Assembly (NCBI GenBank): GCA_018702715.1
Contig: JABIYQ010000557.1
Location: 1 to 9,251, forward strand
Length of the DNA stretch: 9,251 nucleotides
Reading direction: 5' to 3'
Source: Desulfobacula sp.
GTDB taxonomy: Bacteria > Desulfobacterota > Desulfobacteria > Desulfobacterales > Desulfobacteraceae
The notes beneath the pieces were generated by a model, which was not told the origin of the DNA, did not search any database, and saw only the letters and a program-made list of their open reading frames with translations. Both the position numbers and the translations under genes were made by a program. Shown piece by piece: positions 1-6,561 of this stretch; position 1 is the first letter of the stretch, and every line of letters starts with the position of its first letter.

Positions 1-29
1 AAAGCCCCTAAAAGAATCCATTTCCCCAT
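1..29 (-). CDS. 5' end of an unidentified gene, cut by the left window edge
   Basis: Only the first nine complete codons are inside the window, reading MGKWILLGA and continuing past base 1. A lysine followed by a run of hydrophobic residues is what the start of a signal peptide or first membrane segment looks like. The ATG (bases 29-27, minus strand) is preceded by GGGAGAG at 43-37, which leaves about 9 bases between GGAG and the ATG and makes a believable ribosome binding site. The reading frame and the binding site are seen directly. That this is an exported or membrane protein is inference from nine residues. No function can be given. Confidence 0.4.
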
Positions 30-180
30 AAATTTACTCTCCCGAAAATAATATTTATTTCCCCCCAAATACTATTCAATAAATACGTTACCCCAAAAAA
101 CGTTCCAACACAAATGAATTATTCAATAACAAAGCCACTTGGCTCGTGAGTATTTATATCAGTTACCAGGAGCAAAAAAT
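30..180. other. Intergenic region with spaced G-tracts and a 10-base direct repeat
   Basis: I see no gene here. The minus strand carries several runs of three to six G at plus positions 24-27, 41-43, 61-66 and 91-94, roughly 17-28 bases apart, which is too far for a classical intramolecular quadruplex. TATTCAATAA occurs twice, at 73-82 and 120-129; read on the minus strand each copy contains TTGAAT, a fair -35 element. From the 73-82 copy, 16 bases lead to an AT-rich stretch around 57-48 that could hold a poor -10 element for the partial gene at 29-1. A short inverted repeat AGCCA-CT-TGGCT lies near 135-146. Promoter assignment is weak. Confidence 0.25.
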
Positions 181-351
181 TTAAGACACCAACGACTTCC
201 AAAAGATATATTCTGGGCTTTGATCCTGAATTGCAGTGGTCATATTAACGTGTAAGGCTCCCTTATTTAAAATTTTCTCACAATACCACATCTGGTATAA
301 ACATGGCTTTTCAGGTTTCAATGTGAAATTAAAATATATGGAAAACTGCAT
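181..351 (-). CDS. Possible small ORF, 56 residues, unidentified
   Basis: The minus strand is open from an ATG at 351-349 to a TAA at 183-181. It would encode a 56-residue soluble peptide with three tryptophan or cysteine-rich spots (for example MWYCEK near residues 21-26) and ends in WKSLVS. An in-frame TGA lies five codons upstream of the ATG, and I see no Shine-Dalgarno sequence before it, which counts against independent translation. It lies just downstream of, and on the same strand as, the Tiki/ChaN-like gene, but hairpins separate the two. It could be a gene remnant or chance. A competing plus-strand frame (236-481) covers the same DNA and runs into the neighbouring gene, so I consider that one the shadow. 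I recognise no family. Confidence 0.25.
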   Translation of the reverse strand: MQFSIYFNFTLKPEKPCLYQMWYCEKILNKGALHVNMTTAIQDQSPEYIFWKSLVS

Positions 352-382
352 GGGTAAAAGAAATCAAAAGTCTATTAAAGTT

Positions 383-436
383 AAGTTGGAGACCAACTTG
401 ATTTTCAGTTTTCCGGATTGTACCTACCGGAAAACT
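383..436 (-). terminator. Two adjacent hairpins at the 3' end of the Tiki/ChaN-like gene
   Basis: Two perfect inverted repeats sit side by side. AGTTTTCCGG (407-416) pairs with CCGGAAAACT (427-436) across a 10-base loop, and AAGTTGG (383-389) pairs with CCAACTT (393-399) across AGA. The first loop contains the TAG stop codon (426-424) of the minus-strand gene, so its right arm is coding. Neither has a clean run of six or more T on the minus strand, only T-rich flanks, so this may be a weak terminator or a structure that protects the mRNA end. Confidence 0.4.
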
Positions 437-1347
437 ATCAGCGAGCAATATTTCTCCAAAATTTGTCTGTTCAGCGACTGAAATAATTGATAAATTTGTG
501 GATGTAGTGCACTGGTGTCGGGAATTACAAAGGTTTGTTTTTCAATTTTGATTTCATCTAAAAAATAAACAAAGGCCTCTAATGATCCTTTTTGATGCTC
601 GCCCAGTACATTTACGTTTAGCATATGTTCTTTTAATGGTTTAGTGGCGTGATTCAATAGGTTTTTGAAAAGCCAATTCGAATCGTTGCTACAATGTAAA
701 GCGCCAAATAAAATGATGTGATGGCTTCCTTTTTTGTATTTTTGCCAGAAGTTATGAGCAATGGATTGATCTCGTGAATTAAAATGATTACTCTGACCTT
801 TTTGTTGATCATCGGTCTGATCAATACCCCATATCCTGATATCAGGGTTTTTATTTTTAACAGTACGAAGTATACCCATTATATCAGCATCCAACAGTGG
901 GAAATAATCCCTGCCAGTGTTCATGCGGTTTATTAAACTTTTCAATTTGTCAGATGTGGCTTCCAAGAGAAGGATATCGGTGTTAACGGCTGAAAAGAAT
1001 CTTTCTGCGAGAAACCTGCGTGTGGATTCTTCATGAAGCTCTCCGATGCAGATTATTTGGTAATCAAATAGGTGAAAATCTGCTGTCCATTGTTCCATGG
1101 AAATCAGATTATTTCTCAAATTTCTTTTAATAGCATCTTTTTGGGATTTTGATAATTGGGAAAATCGTTTTAGAGCTTTGGTTGCCTCTTCATGACATAG
1201 GGGGTGCTGGATACGCTCTGAATTTATTTGTTTGGTGGGACGTCTTGGAAATTTTTCCTCGACCCAGTCATAAACAGATAAAAAAAGAAGAATTATAATA
1301 TAACCACCTAATGTAGCTAATATGACCCGGTTTAAAGATGAATCCAT
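424..1347 (-). CDS. Membrane-anchored Tiki/ChaN/erythromycin-esterase-like protein
   Basis: This is a 307-residue protein with one hydrophobic segment at about residues 8-25, so it is probably anchored by its N-terminus; topology is not clear from the flanking charges. The soluble part carries the signature of the superfamily that includes ChaN, TraB/PrgY, Tiki and erythromycin esterase: GELHE at 102-106, an acidic residue in LLLEA (E129), SRDQSIA at 191-197 resembling the RDxxMA motif of ChaN-like proteins, and GALH at 215-218. Conserved Glu and His residues in this fold bind metal or haem, or act in hydrolysis. The specific substrate cannot be told from sequence. The start is supported by GAGG seven bases before the ATG. 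It is divergent from the sensory cluster to its right, with no sign of shared function. Family placement rests on motifs and their order and is fairly firm; ChaN-like iron/haem handling versus protease-like activity is open. Confidence 0.6.
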   Translation of the reverse strand: MDSSLNRVILATLGGYIIILLFLSVYDWVEEKFPRRPTKQINSERIQHPLCHEEATKALKRFSQLSKSQKDAIKRNLRNNLISMEQWTADFHLFDYQIICIGELHEESTRRFLAERFFSAVNTDILLLEATSDKLKSLINRMNTGRDYFPLLDADIMGILRTVKNKNPDIRIWGIDQTDDQQKGQSNHFNSRDQSIAHNFWQKYKKGSHHIILFGALHCSNDSNWLFKNLLNHATKPLKEHMLNVNVLGEHQKGSLEAFVYFLDEIKIEKQTFVIPDTSALHPQIYQLFQSLNRQILEKYCSLIVFR

Positions 1348-1438
1348 ACTGAATCCTCGTAATAAAAGAGGCTATCACCATTTAAAGTTTTATCATTTCT
1401 ACATTGATCATAGTAAAATGAGGATACATTAAATCGTA

Positions 1439-1624
1439 TTATAAAGCAAAAGACCATATCTCCAAAGCTGTTATGGGTGAAACAAAGATGGTATTTATGT
1501 CAGGAGTCAAATTTGGCAATTTACCGAGTGCCTCTTTCACCAGCCCAGGTTTTTCAAATGTATCAACTCTTTGAGTTAAGCGAAGTACGCGATTTCCTGA
1601 TGAACCTAAATAAATCTTGATTAA
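1439..1624 (-). pseudogene. Apparent 3' remnant of an unidentified gene
   Basis: Sixty-one minus-strand codons are open from 1624 down to a TAA at 1441-1439. The translation looks protein-like (for instance FEKPGLVKEALGKLPNLTPD in the middle), but no ATG, GTG or TTG stands at the left end of the frame, and an in-frame TAA blocks extension upstream. The product lacks a beginning, which suggests a gene truncated by rearrangement. A plus-strand frame over nearly the same bases (1417-1620, ending in TGA) is also open for 67 codons, in the same frame as the receiver gene that follows. I prefer the minus strand because its residue composition is more ordinary, while the plus version is rich in Q, W, Y and C as antisense frames often are. 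I recognise no family. The rest of the gap, 1348-1438, shows nothing beyond a short repeat CCTC...GAGG upstream of the neighbouring start. Confidence 0.3.
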
Positions 1625-1644
1625 TTAAAACAACTCTGAAACTA

Positions 1645-1989
1645 ATGATATCGGTACTCAAAAGTGTATACCAGATGAAGTCTGGATCAAAAGAGGCTGA
1701 ATTGGAAAAAATCAAAATAATTATTGTTGATGACCATTCAATTGTCCGGCATGGAATTTGTCAGGCACTCGATTCTGAAGTCGACTTTAAGATAGTTGCT
1801 GACATCGGGTGTGGCAGAGAAGCCAAAGGCCTTGCATTATTGCATTGCCCCGATTTTGTAATCATGGATATTTCCATGCCTGATTTCAACTGCTTGGAAG
1901 CCACGAAACAAATACTTGAAAACAATTCGAATATTAAAGGATTACACTTTCCATGCACGCTGAAAAACTGCCAAAGGCAGGAGGATTGA
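1645..1989 (+). pseudogene. Truncated NarL-family receiver domain (degenerate response regulator)
   Basis: The product matches the first two thirds of a CheY-like receiver of the NarL/FixJ type. The acidic pair is present (IIIVDDH, D29-D30), as is the phospho-acceptor strand (FVIMDISMP, D75) and the following EATKQIL helix. After IKGL (residues 97-100) similarity stops. The conserved Ser/Thr of strand 4, the Lys of strand 5 and the whole LuxR-type DNA-binding domain are absent; a complete NarL protein has about 210 residues. The expected continuation LSMHAEK is found in another frame beginning near 1944, so at least one frameshift is present. The ATG at 1645 and another at 1675 lack good binding sites. 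The TTG at 1702, with AGAGG five bases before it and giving EKIKIIIVDD, is the more usual receiver start. Its TGA touches the ATG of SBP1. Either it is a pseudogene that still provides the SBP1 leader and binding site, or a truncated receiver with an altered role. Confidence 0.6.
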
Positions 1990-3153
1990 ATGAATATTTC
2001 CATAAAATCCATTTTCATAGGCTTATTATGCTTATTAACACTACTCCTGGTGGATACCCATGCAAAGGTGAATGGAAGCGGCCCCATAACCAATAATGGT
2101 AAAAAATGGCGCATTGGATATCTTGAAGGCGGCCCCTATGCAAATTACCAGATGATTTTAAAAAACTTAGTGAAAAGCATGATGGATTCAGGCTGGATAC
2201 AACAGGCATTAATTCCAGAATGCAGGGATGAAAGCGAAACCAAAACTTTATGGAACTTTCTTTCCACAAAAATTCAAAGCGACTACCTTGAATTCCCTTC
2301 TGATGCTTACTGGGATTCCAGCTGGGATGATGGAAAACGCAAAATATCAAGAAATAACATATTAAAACGATTGAATAACAAAAAAAATATCGATCTTATG
2401 CTTGCTTTTGGTACATGGGCAGGATTAGATCTTGCAAACAACCTGCACAAAACTGACACAATGGTGATATCAGCTTCAAACGCAATTCTTTCCGGCATAA
2501 TTAAAAGTGTTGGGGATTCAGGATATGATCACGTGCACGCCTGGATAGATCCTGACAAAACTAAGCGTCAACTTCGTTTATTACATAAAATTATTGGGTT
2601 TAAAAGATTGGGTTTAGCCTACGAGAATAATAAAATTGGAAAATCATATGCAGGAGTAGAAGATATTCTTAAGTTATCCCGGGAACTTGATTTTCAAGTA
2701 ATCGAATGCTATCTCCCCACGGAAACCGGAAGTGCCAATGAGTCCGCAGAATTAATCAAATGTCATGAACAACTTGCCCCGAAAATTGATTCAATGTATA
2801 TCACTGATTATGCTGGCCTGACCAAAAAGGCTATCAAAAAAATTTTATCTCCAATATTTAAATACAAGGTGCCGATGTTTTCCCAAACAAGGTATGATCT
2901 GGTAAAGAATGGTATTTTGATGGGGACGGGCAGGTTTGATTTTAAGGCTGACGCTGAATTCTATTTAAACATTTTTGCAAAAATATTAAATGGTGCAAAA
3001 CCAAGAGATCTTCCCCAGAAATTTGAAAGCCCACTTTATTTAGTGGTCAACCTGGAAAGTGCAAAAAAAATTGGATACAGGATACCACTTGATATCCTGG
3101 CCGGAGCCTTTGAGATATATGAAATAATTGAAAACCCAGGTAATGAGGAATAA
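1990..3153 (+). CDS. Periplasmic substrate-binding protein SBP1, ABC_sub_bind family
   Basis: This 387-residue protein has a Sec signal peptide at 1-25 (basic lysine, long hydrophobic core, VDTHA before the likely cut); no lipobox is seen. The mature part fits the ABC_sub_bind family (Pfam PF04392, which includes the tryptophan-binding TrpX): a first strand WRIGYLEGG (40-48), a family-typical strand-turn NIDLMLAFGTWAG (133-145), and a C-terminal block with KILNGAKPRDLP (331-342) and IPLDIL (365-370). Residues about 75-120 form an aromatic, acidic insertion that SBP2 lacks. Family members bind small ligands, often aromatic amino acids, in the periplasm. The ligand here cannot be told. GGAGG at 1980-1984, five bases before the ATG and inside the end of the broken receiver frame, sets the start; the receiver stop abuts it (TGAATG). 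No permease or ATPase gene accompanies it. The kinase gene follows after 44 bases. Confidence 0.8.
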   Translation: MNISIKSIFIGLLCLLTLLLVDTHAKVNGSGPITNNGKKWRIGYLEGGPYANYQMILKNLVKSMMDSGWIQQALIPECRDESETKTLWNFLSTKIQSDYLEFPSDAYWDSSWDDGKRKISRNNILKRLNNKKNIDLMLAFGTWAGLDLANNLHKTDTMVISASNAILSGIIKSVGDSGYDHVHAWIDPDKTKRQLRLLHKIIGFKRLGLAYENNKIGKSYAGVEDILKLSRELDFQVIECYLPTETGSANESAELIKCHEQLAPKIDSMYITDYAGLTKKAIKKILSPIFKYKVPMFSQTRYDLVKNGILMGTGRFDFKADAEFYLNIFAKILNGAKPRDLPQKFESPLYLVVNLESAKKIGYRIPLDILAGAFEIYEIIENPGNEE

Positions 3154-3186
3154 ATTAAAGTTTCTTTAATAGTGTTATCAATAACA
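3154..3186 (+). repeat. Two tandem inverted repeats in the SBP1-kinase gap
   Basis: The 44-base gap holds two perfect hairpins. The first is ATTAAAG (3154-3160), loop TTT, CTTTAAT (3164-3170). The second is TGTTAT (3173-3178), CA, ATAACA (3181-3186). Both are AT-rich and weak, and no T-run follows, so they are not good intrinsic terminators. Inference: they might stabilise the 3' end of SBP1 mRNA so that more binding protein than kinase is made, or the second could be an operator. The kinase ATG at 3198 is preceded only by a weak GGAA. Confidence 0.4.
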
Positions 3187-3197
3187 TGGAATCTTAA

Positions 3198-5087
3198 ATG
3201 TTTAAAACCATAAGATCAAAAATACTCATCATTGTTATAGGACTTATGGTGGTCACTTCCATTACCTTTATATTTATTACGACAAAAAATTATCAAACAG
3301 AAACAACCAGGCAAAATTATAAATTGGCCAGAGAGACCCTTAAGTCAGCTATGATGATCATTGATCATGAGTACAATGATCTCTTATCTTATGAGATTAA
3401 TGCAGTACAAAATCGCCGCACCCTTATGGAGAGCATGGGTAAAGGTATTCTGTCATTGGTTGACTCGTTCCATGCCCAGCAAAAAGCAGGAATTTTAACA
3501 GAAAGAAATGCCAGGGAATTGTGCTTGAAGAGATTAAATGAATTCCGGTATGAAAAAAATAAATATTTTTTTGTCTATGATTTTAATTTGACTGGATTAT
3601 CACATCCAAACAAAAAAATGGTGGGCAAAAAATGGACTGGCTTTGAAGACTTAACAAAAAGAGATGCATTAGCACTTATCAAGAAAATCATTAAAGTAAA
3701 CCAAAAGGCCTTTATTGTCTTTAAGTGGCCACGACTAAAAGATATGAAAAAGGTAAAACAACTAGGATATTTTTTGTATTTTCCCAAATGGGAATGGATC
3801 ATCGGGACATCCTGGGAGTTGGGTGAGATTGAAAAAATTTCCCTGGCAAAAGAAAAACATACTCTTGCCAAGTTGAATAAAACAATTGGCAGTGCGAGTC
3901 TAAACGAAATGGGAGGAGTTCTTATTTTTGATGGCAATGGAAAAACAATTATCAATTCTTCTAATTTCAAAAATTTTGATCTAAACATTTCAAGAATGAT
4001 TCTTGACAAATCAATTCAGGATCATTTAAAAAAAGCTGGCCATTATCCAGGCAAACCCTTTGAATTTTCGTATAAGAGTCTACAAATAAGTGCCTTTAGT
4101 GATGATTTCAAACCGTTGGACTGGCATATTACAACTTTTATCAATAAAGATGAATCACTAAAAGCAGGATATGTAATTGCCAGAAGACAGTTTGCGTTTT
4201 TTATACTGGTTTTACTGGCTGGAATTATTTTTGCTGTTTTTATCAGTAAAAAAATCACCCACCCTCTTGCATTGCTGACTCAATACGCAAGAAATTTGCC
4301 GGACAGTGATTTTAAATTAAAAGGCTACCCATTGCCGGTATCTATCGTTTCAAGCAGCCACAATGATGAAATCAAACAACTGGCTGATTCTTTTGCATAT
4401 CTTGATCAAAAAGTGAAAGACAGAACCAAAGAGCTGAAACGCTTAAATGAGCACATTCTTTATTCAGAAGACATTGAGCGCAGAGCAGTTGCTTCAGATC
4501 TTCATGATAGTGCAGCCCAAACCCTTGCAATAAGCATATCAAAAATCAAAACCATACAGGAACCAGGTAAGTCAATCAGTTTGGAAAGTATTGCTGAAAT
4601 TCAAGGGTATCTTGAACAGACTGTCGGGGATATTCGTTCAATGATTTATCGGCTCAGCCCACCGATTTTAGATGATTTTGGTATAGATATAGCTCTGGGC
4701 TTTCTAATTGAAGAAAGCAATAAAATGCACGATACTGATATTAAATATATCAACCTCCTTGATACCCCGGCTCATTTAAAAAAATCCAATAAAATTGCCA
4801 TGTACAGAACCGTCAGTGAGATTATCATGAATATTATAAAGCATTCAGGTTCAAAAAATGCAAAAATAGAACTGTCAAACAATAAAAAATTTATTTTATT
4901 AAAAGCCGAAGATACGGGGACTGGATTTGATGTAAATCTGTTTGATGAAAAAAAGTTTTCCGGATTTGGACTATTGACTATCTCGGAGAAGATAAAAAAC
5001 CTGGGTGGCAGTTTTAAAATAGTCTCAAAACCGGGTAAAGGTACAAAAGTTTTTTTATCCGTACCTTTAGGGCCTACTAAAAAATAA
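3198..5087 (+). CDS. Cache-HAMP sensor histidine kinase, NarX/DegS (HisKA_3) type
   Basis: This 629-residue inner-membrane kinase begins with membrane segment one at about 7-29, followed by a periplasmic region of about 300 residues and membrane segment two at 332-350. The periplasmic part looks like a tandem Cache sensor (dCache_2-like): the first unit ends in YFLYFPKWEWIIGTSWELGE and the second holds GGVLIFDGNGKTII. A HAMP domain and coiled coil (about 351-430) lead to the dimerisation and phosphotransfer helix with DLHDSAAQTL, His436 being the predicted phosphorylated residue; this is the HisKA_3 form. The ATPase domain shows E541 and N545 (N box), DTGTG from D572 (G1), and GFGL at 589-592 (G2). 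All key residues are intact, so it should be active. HisKA_3 kinases pair with NarL-type regulators, and the one three genes earlier is broken. Two binding-protein genes flank it, which points to ligand sensing through them, by analogy with TorT/TorS and LuxP/LuxQ. The start is a plain ATG with a weak binding site. Confidence 0.88.
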   Translation: MFKTIRSKILIIVIGLMVVTSITFIFITTKNYQTETTRQNYKLARETLKSAMMIIDHEYNDLLSYEINAVQNRRTLMESMGKGILSLVDSFHAQQKAGILTERNARELCLKRLNEFRYEKNKYFFVYDFNLTGLSHPNKKMVGKKWTGFEDLTKRDALALIKKIIKVNQKAFIVFKWPRLKDMKKVKQLGYFLYFPKWEWIIGTSWELGEIEKISLAKEKHTLAKLNKTIGSASLNEMGGVLIFDGNGKTIINSSNFKNFDLNISRMILDKSIQDHLKKAGHYPGKPFEFSYKSLQISAFSDDFKPLDWHITTFINKDESLKAGYVIARRQFAFFILVLLAGIIFAVFISKKITHPLALLTQYARNLPDSDFKLKGYPLPVSIVSSSHNDEIKQLADSFAYLDQKVKDRTKELKRLNEHILYSEDIERRAVASDLHDSAAQTLAISISKIKTIQEPGKSISLESIAEIQGYLEQTVGDIRSMIYRLSPPILDDFGIDIALGFLIEESNKMHDTDIKYINLLDTPAHLKKSNKIAMYRTVSEIIMNIIKHSGSKNAKIELSNNKKFILLKAEDTGTGFDVNLFDEKKFSGFGLLTISEKIKNLGGSFKIVSKPGKGTKVFLSVPLGPTKK

Positions 5088-5310
5088 CTTTACATTTTTG
5101 CGCGTGACCTTCAGGTTATAAGTCGATTCATCCAGGGAATATAATGTTTTGTCTCAATCGGTTTAAGTGAATATTTTACAGCCTACTATGATATAAATAT
5201 GGCAGTGGTTCTTGGAGGATTATTATGTATTTGTGGAAATTTGGTATTTATGATATTTTTTAATTTCAGAAGTTCAAATTGAACATTATAAAAAAAGGAG
5301 CTGTGCTAAA
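5088..5310 (+). other. Intergenic region with short open frames before SBP2
   Basis: No established gene is found here. TATAAT occurs at 5140-5145, but no good -35 lies 16-18 bases before it. One plus-strand frame is open from 5145 to a TGA at 5280-5282; from the ATG at 5199 it gives 27 residues that are strongly hydrophobic (MAVVLGGLLC onward), as in a membrane segment. A second frame, ATG at 5225, has a very good Shine-Dalgarno (GGAGG 5214-5218, six bases before) but encodes only 12 residues (MYLWKFGIYDIF, stop TAA 5261-5263). These may be a leader peptide, a decayed small membrane-protein gene, or chance. AAGGAG at 5295-5300 is the likely binding site for SBP2. Confidence 0.3.
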
Positions 5311-5340
5311 ATTAAAAAAATAATATATATATCAATATGT

Positions 5341-6324
5341 TTGATATTGTTTTTCAGTGCAGGATCTATATTCGCCGGCGAAAAAAAATATAAAATTTTA
5401 GCAATTCAACACCAGGATTTTGCTCCATATGCAATGTCGTTGAAAGGATTTAAAAACGGTATCATAGAAGCAGGTTACAAGGATAAAATTGATATAGAAG
5501 AATATAGTGCCAAAAAAGATCTAAAAGCTTTGGATATGTATATTCAAAAACTTAAAAATAGGAATGATATAGATCTTATTTTTGCTATTGGTACCCGGGG
5601 AACACAAGAATTAATTTGGAACATAAAAAATATTCCTATTGTATTTACAGATCTTGGAACACCGGAATTTTCAGGAATTGTCACAGACTGGAAAACTTCC
5701 AATGCAAATTATACAGGTGTGGAAACAAAGAATCATATTAAAATTGGGATAAATCTGCTTCATGAATTAATTAAGTTTGAAAGTATAGGAATGATATATC
5801 TGAAAGGATCTCCCAGCCATGATGGTGCGATTAAAGATGTAACAGCGACTGCTAAAACATCAGGGTTTGATTTCATTTACAAGGGGTTTTCCCTGCGGAA
5901 CAATCAAGGTACAAGATACCCTGTAGAAATAATTAGAAAAAACATTAAAGAAGCACTGGATTATGTGGTCCCAAAAGTTGATCTCTTTTATGTTCAGGTA
6001 TCAAAAACATTTAATATAAACTTTGATTTATTTTTTGAAAGTTTTAAAACTAACAGTACCCCAAGTGCAGGCGATCCTGTCTATATAAAAAAAGGGCTTG
6101 TTATGGGCATTGGAAGGAATAAGGAACTGTTTGGAAAACAATGTGCAGAATATGCTATCAAAATTTTGAATGGGACTGATCCTGCCTCTTTGCCCATGGA
6201 TGTAGGACAATCGTTTGCTATATCGTTAAATACCGAAGCTGCGAACATTGTAGGTTATAATCCTTCAATTGATATTTTAAGTGCAGCTGATGATATTTAT
6301 AAAGAAATGGATGTTAAAAAATAA
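5341..6324 (+). CDS. Periplasmic substrate-binding protein SBP2, ABC_sub_bind family
   Basis: It is a second ABC_sub_bind (PF04392-type) protein and a paralogue of SBP1. It shares NDIDLIFAIGTRG (near residues 75-87 from the TTG) and a C-terminal block with KILNGTDPASLP, then SIDIL. It is about 60 residues shorter than SBP1 and lacks the aromatic insertion. The first usual start codon in frame is the TTG at 5341, used here for coordinates, but that cuts the signal peptide in half. The frame upstream reads KIKKIIYISIC, a perfect basic n-region and core leading to SAGSIFA, the likely cut. So translation probably begins upstream, after AAGGAG at 5295-5300; the only candidate there is an ATT at 5311, ten bases after the binding site. 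Alternatively, a GTG at 5303 joins the frame if the seven-A run (5314-5320) gains one A, though it sits only two bases from AAGGAG. It has no transporter partner; a role with the kinase is inferred. Ligand unknown. Confidence 0.75.
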   Translation: MILFFSAGSIFAGEKKYKILAIQHQDFAPYAMSLKGFKNGIIEAGYKDKIDIEEYSAKKDLKALDMYIQKLKNRNDIDLIFAIGTRGTQELIWNIKNIPIVFTDLGTPEFSGIVTDWKTSNANYTGVETKNHIKIGINLLHELIKFESIGMIYLKGSPSHDGAIKDVTATAKTSGFDFIYKGFSLRNNQGTRYPVEIIRKNIKEALDYVVPKVDLFYVQVSKTFNINFDLFFESFKTNSTPSAGDPVYIKKGLVMGIGRNKELFGKQCAEYAIKILNGTDPASLPMDVGQSFAISLNTEAANIVGYNPSIDILSAADDIYKEMDVKK

Positions 6325-6484
6325 TCGGCGCTCCATGCCAGGGGTATTATTGAATAAGTTTCAGTATCTGCTTTCCCATTTTCTATCTCCTTTGTGGTTT
6401 TTTATTTATTACACATACGAGTGGAAAAGTGTCTATTTTTTCAAAGAAAGATATAAAACAGTACCATCTCAATACAGGGCCTTT
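6325..6484. other. Intergenic region between convergent genes
   Basis: The stretch between the SBP2 stop and the terminator is AT-rich. Short plus-strand frames run through it into the dehydrogenase gene but have no binding site and no recognisable product. I see no promoter or RNA gene in it. Confidence 0.5.
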
Positions 6485-6526
6485 AAAAAACCTGTGGCTG
6501 TCTGGTTTCCAGTCAGCCACAGGTTT
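6485..6526 (-). terminator. Strong intrinsic terminator of the dehydrogenase operon
   Basis: A near-perfect hairpin is formed by AAACCTGTGGCTG (6488-6500) and CAGCCACAGGTTT (6514-6526), with an inner CTGG/CCAG pair around a TTT loop and a single T-T mismatch between the two stems. Read on the minus strand, the stem ends in a run of six T (6490-6485), the classical Rho-independent layout, some 36 bases after the dehydrogenase stop. On the plus strand only three T follow, so it would stop SBP2 transcripts less well. Confidence 0.85.
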
Positions 6527-6561
6527 ACTGAAGTACAGGGAGTTAAAACCTGATAATATGT

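Noticed and set aside
24..94. Spaced G-tracts as a G-quadruplex or a regulatory repeat
   Set aside because: The runs are 17-28 bases apart and irregular, too far for a standard quadruplex, and show no repeated unit.
124..150. Sigma-54 promoter (TGGC...TTG on the minus strand)
   Set aside because: The -12 GC is not at the required distance from the -24 GG.
236..481. Plus-strand frame of 81 codons with a GTG start
   Set aside because: It has no binding site, crosses two hairpins, and ends inside the antisense of the well-supported Tiki/ChaN-like gene; it is likely a shadow.
1920..1970. Programmed -1 frameshift rescuing the receiver
   Set aside because: There is no slippery heptamer near the frame change, and the rescued frame still lacks the rest of the receiver and the DNA-binding domain.
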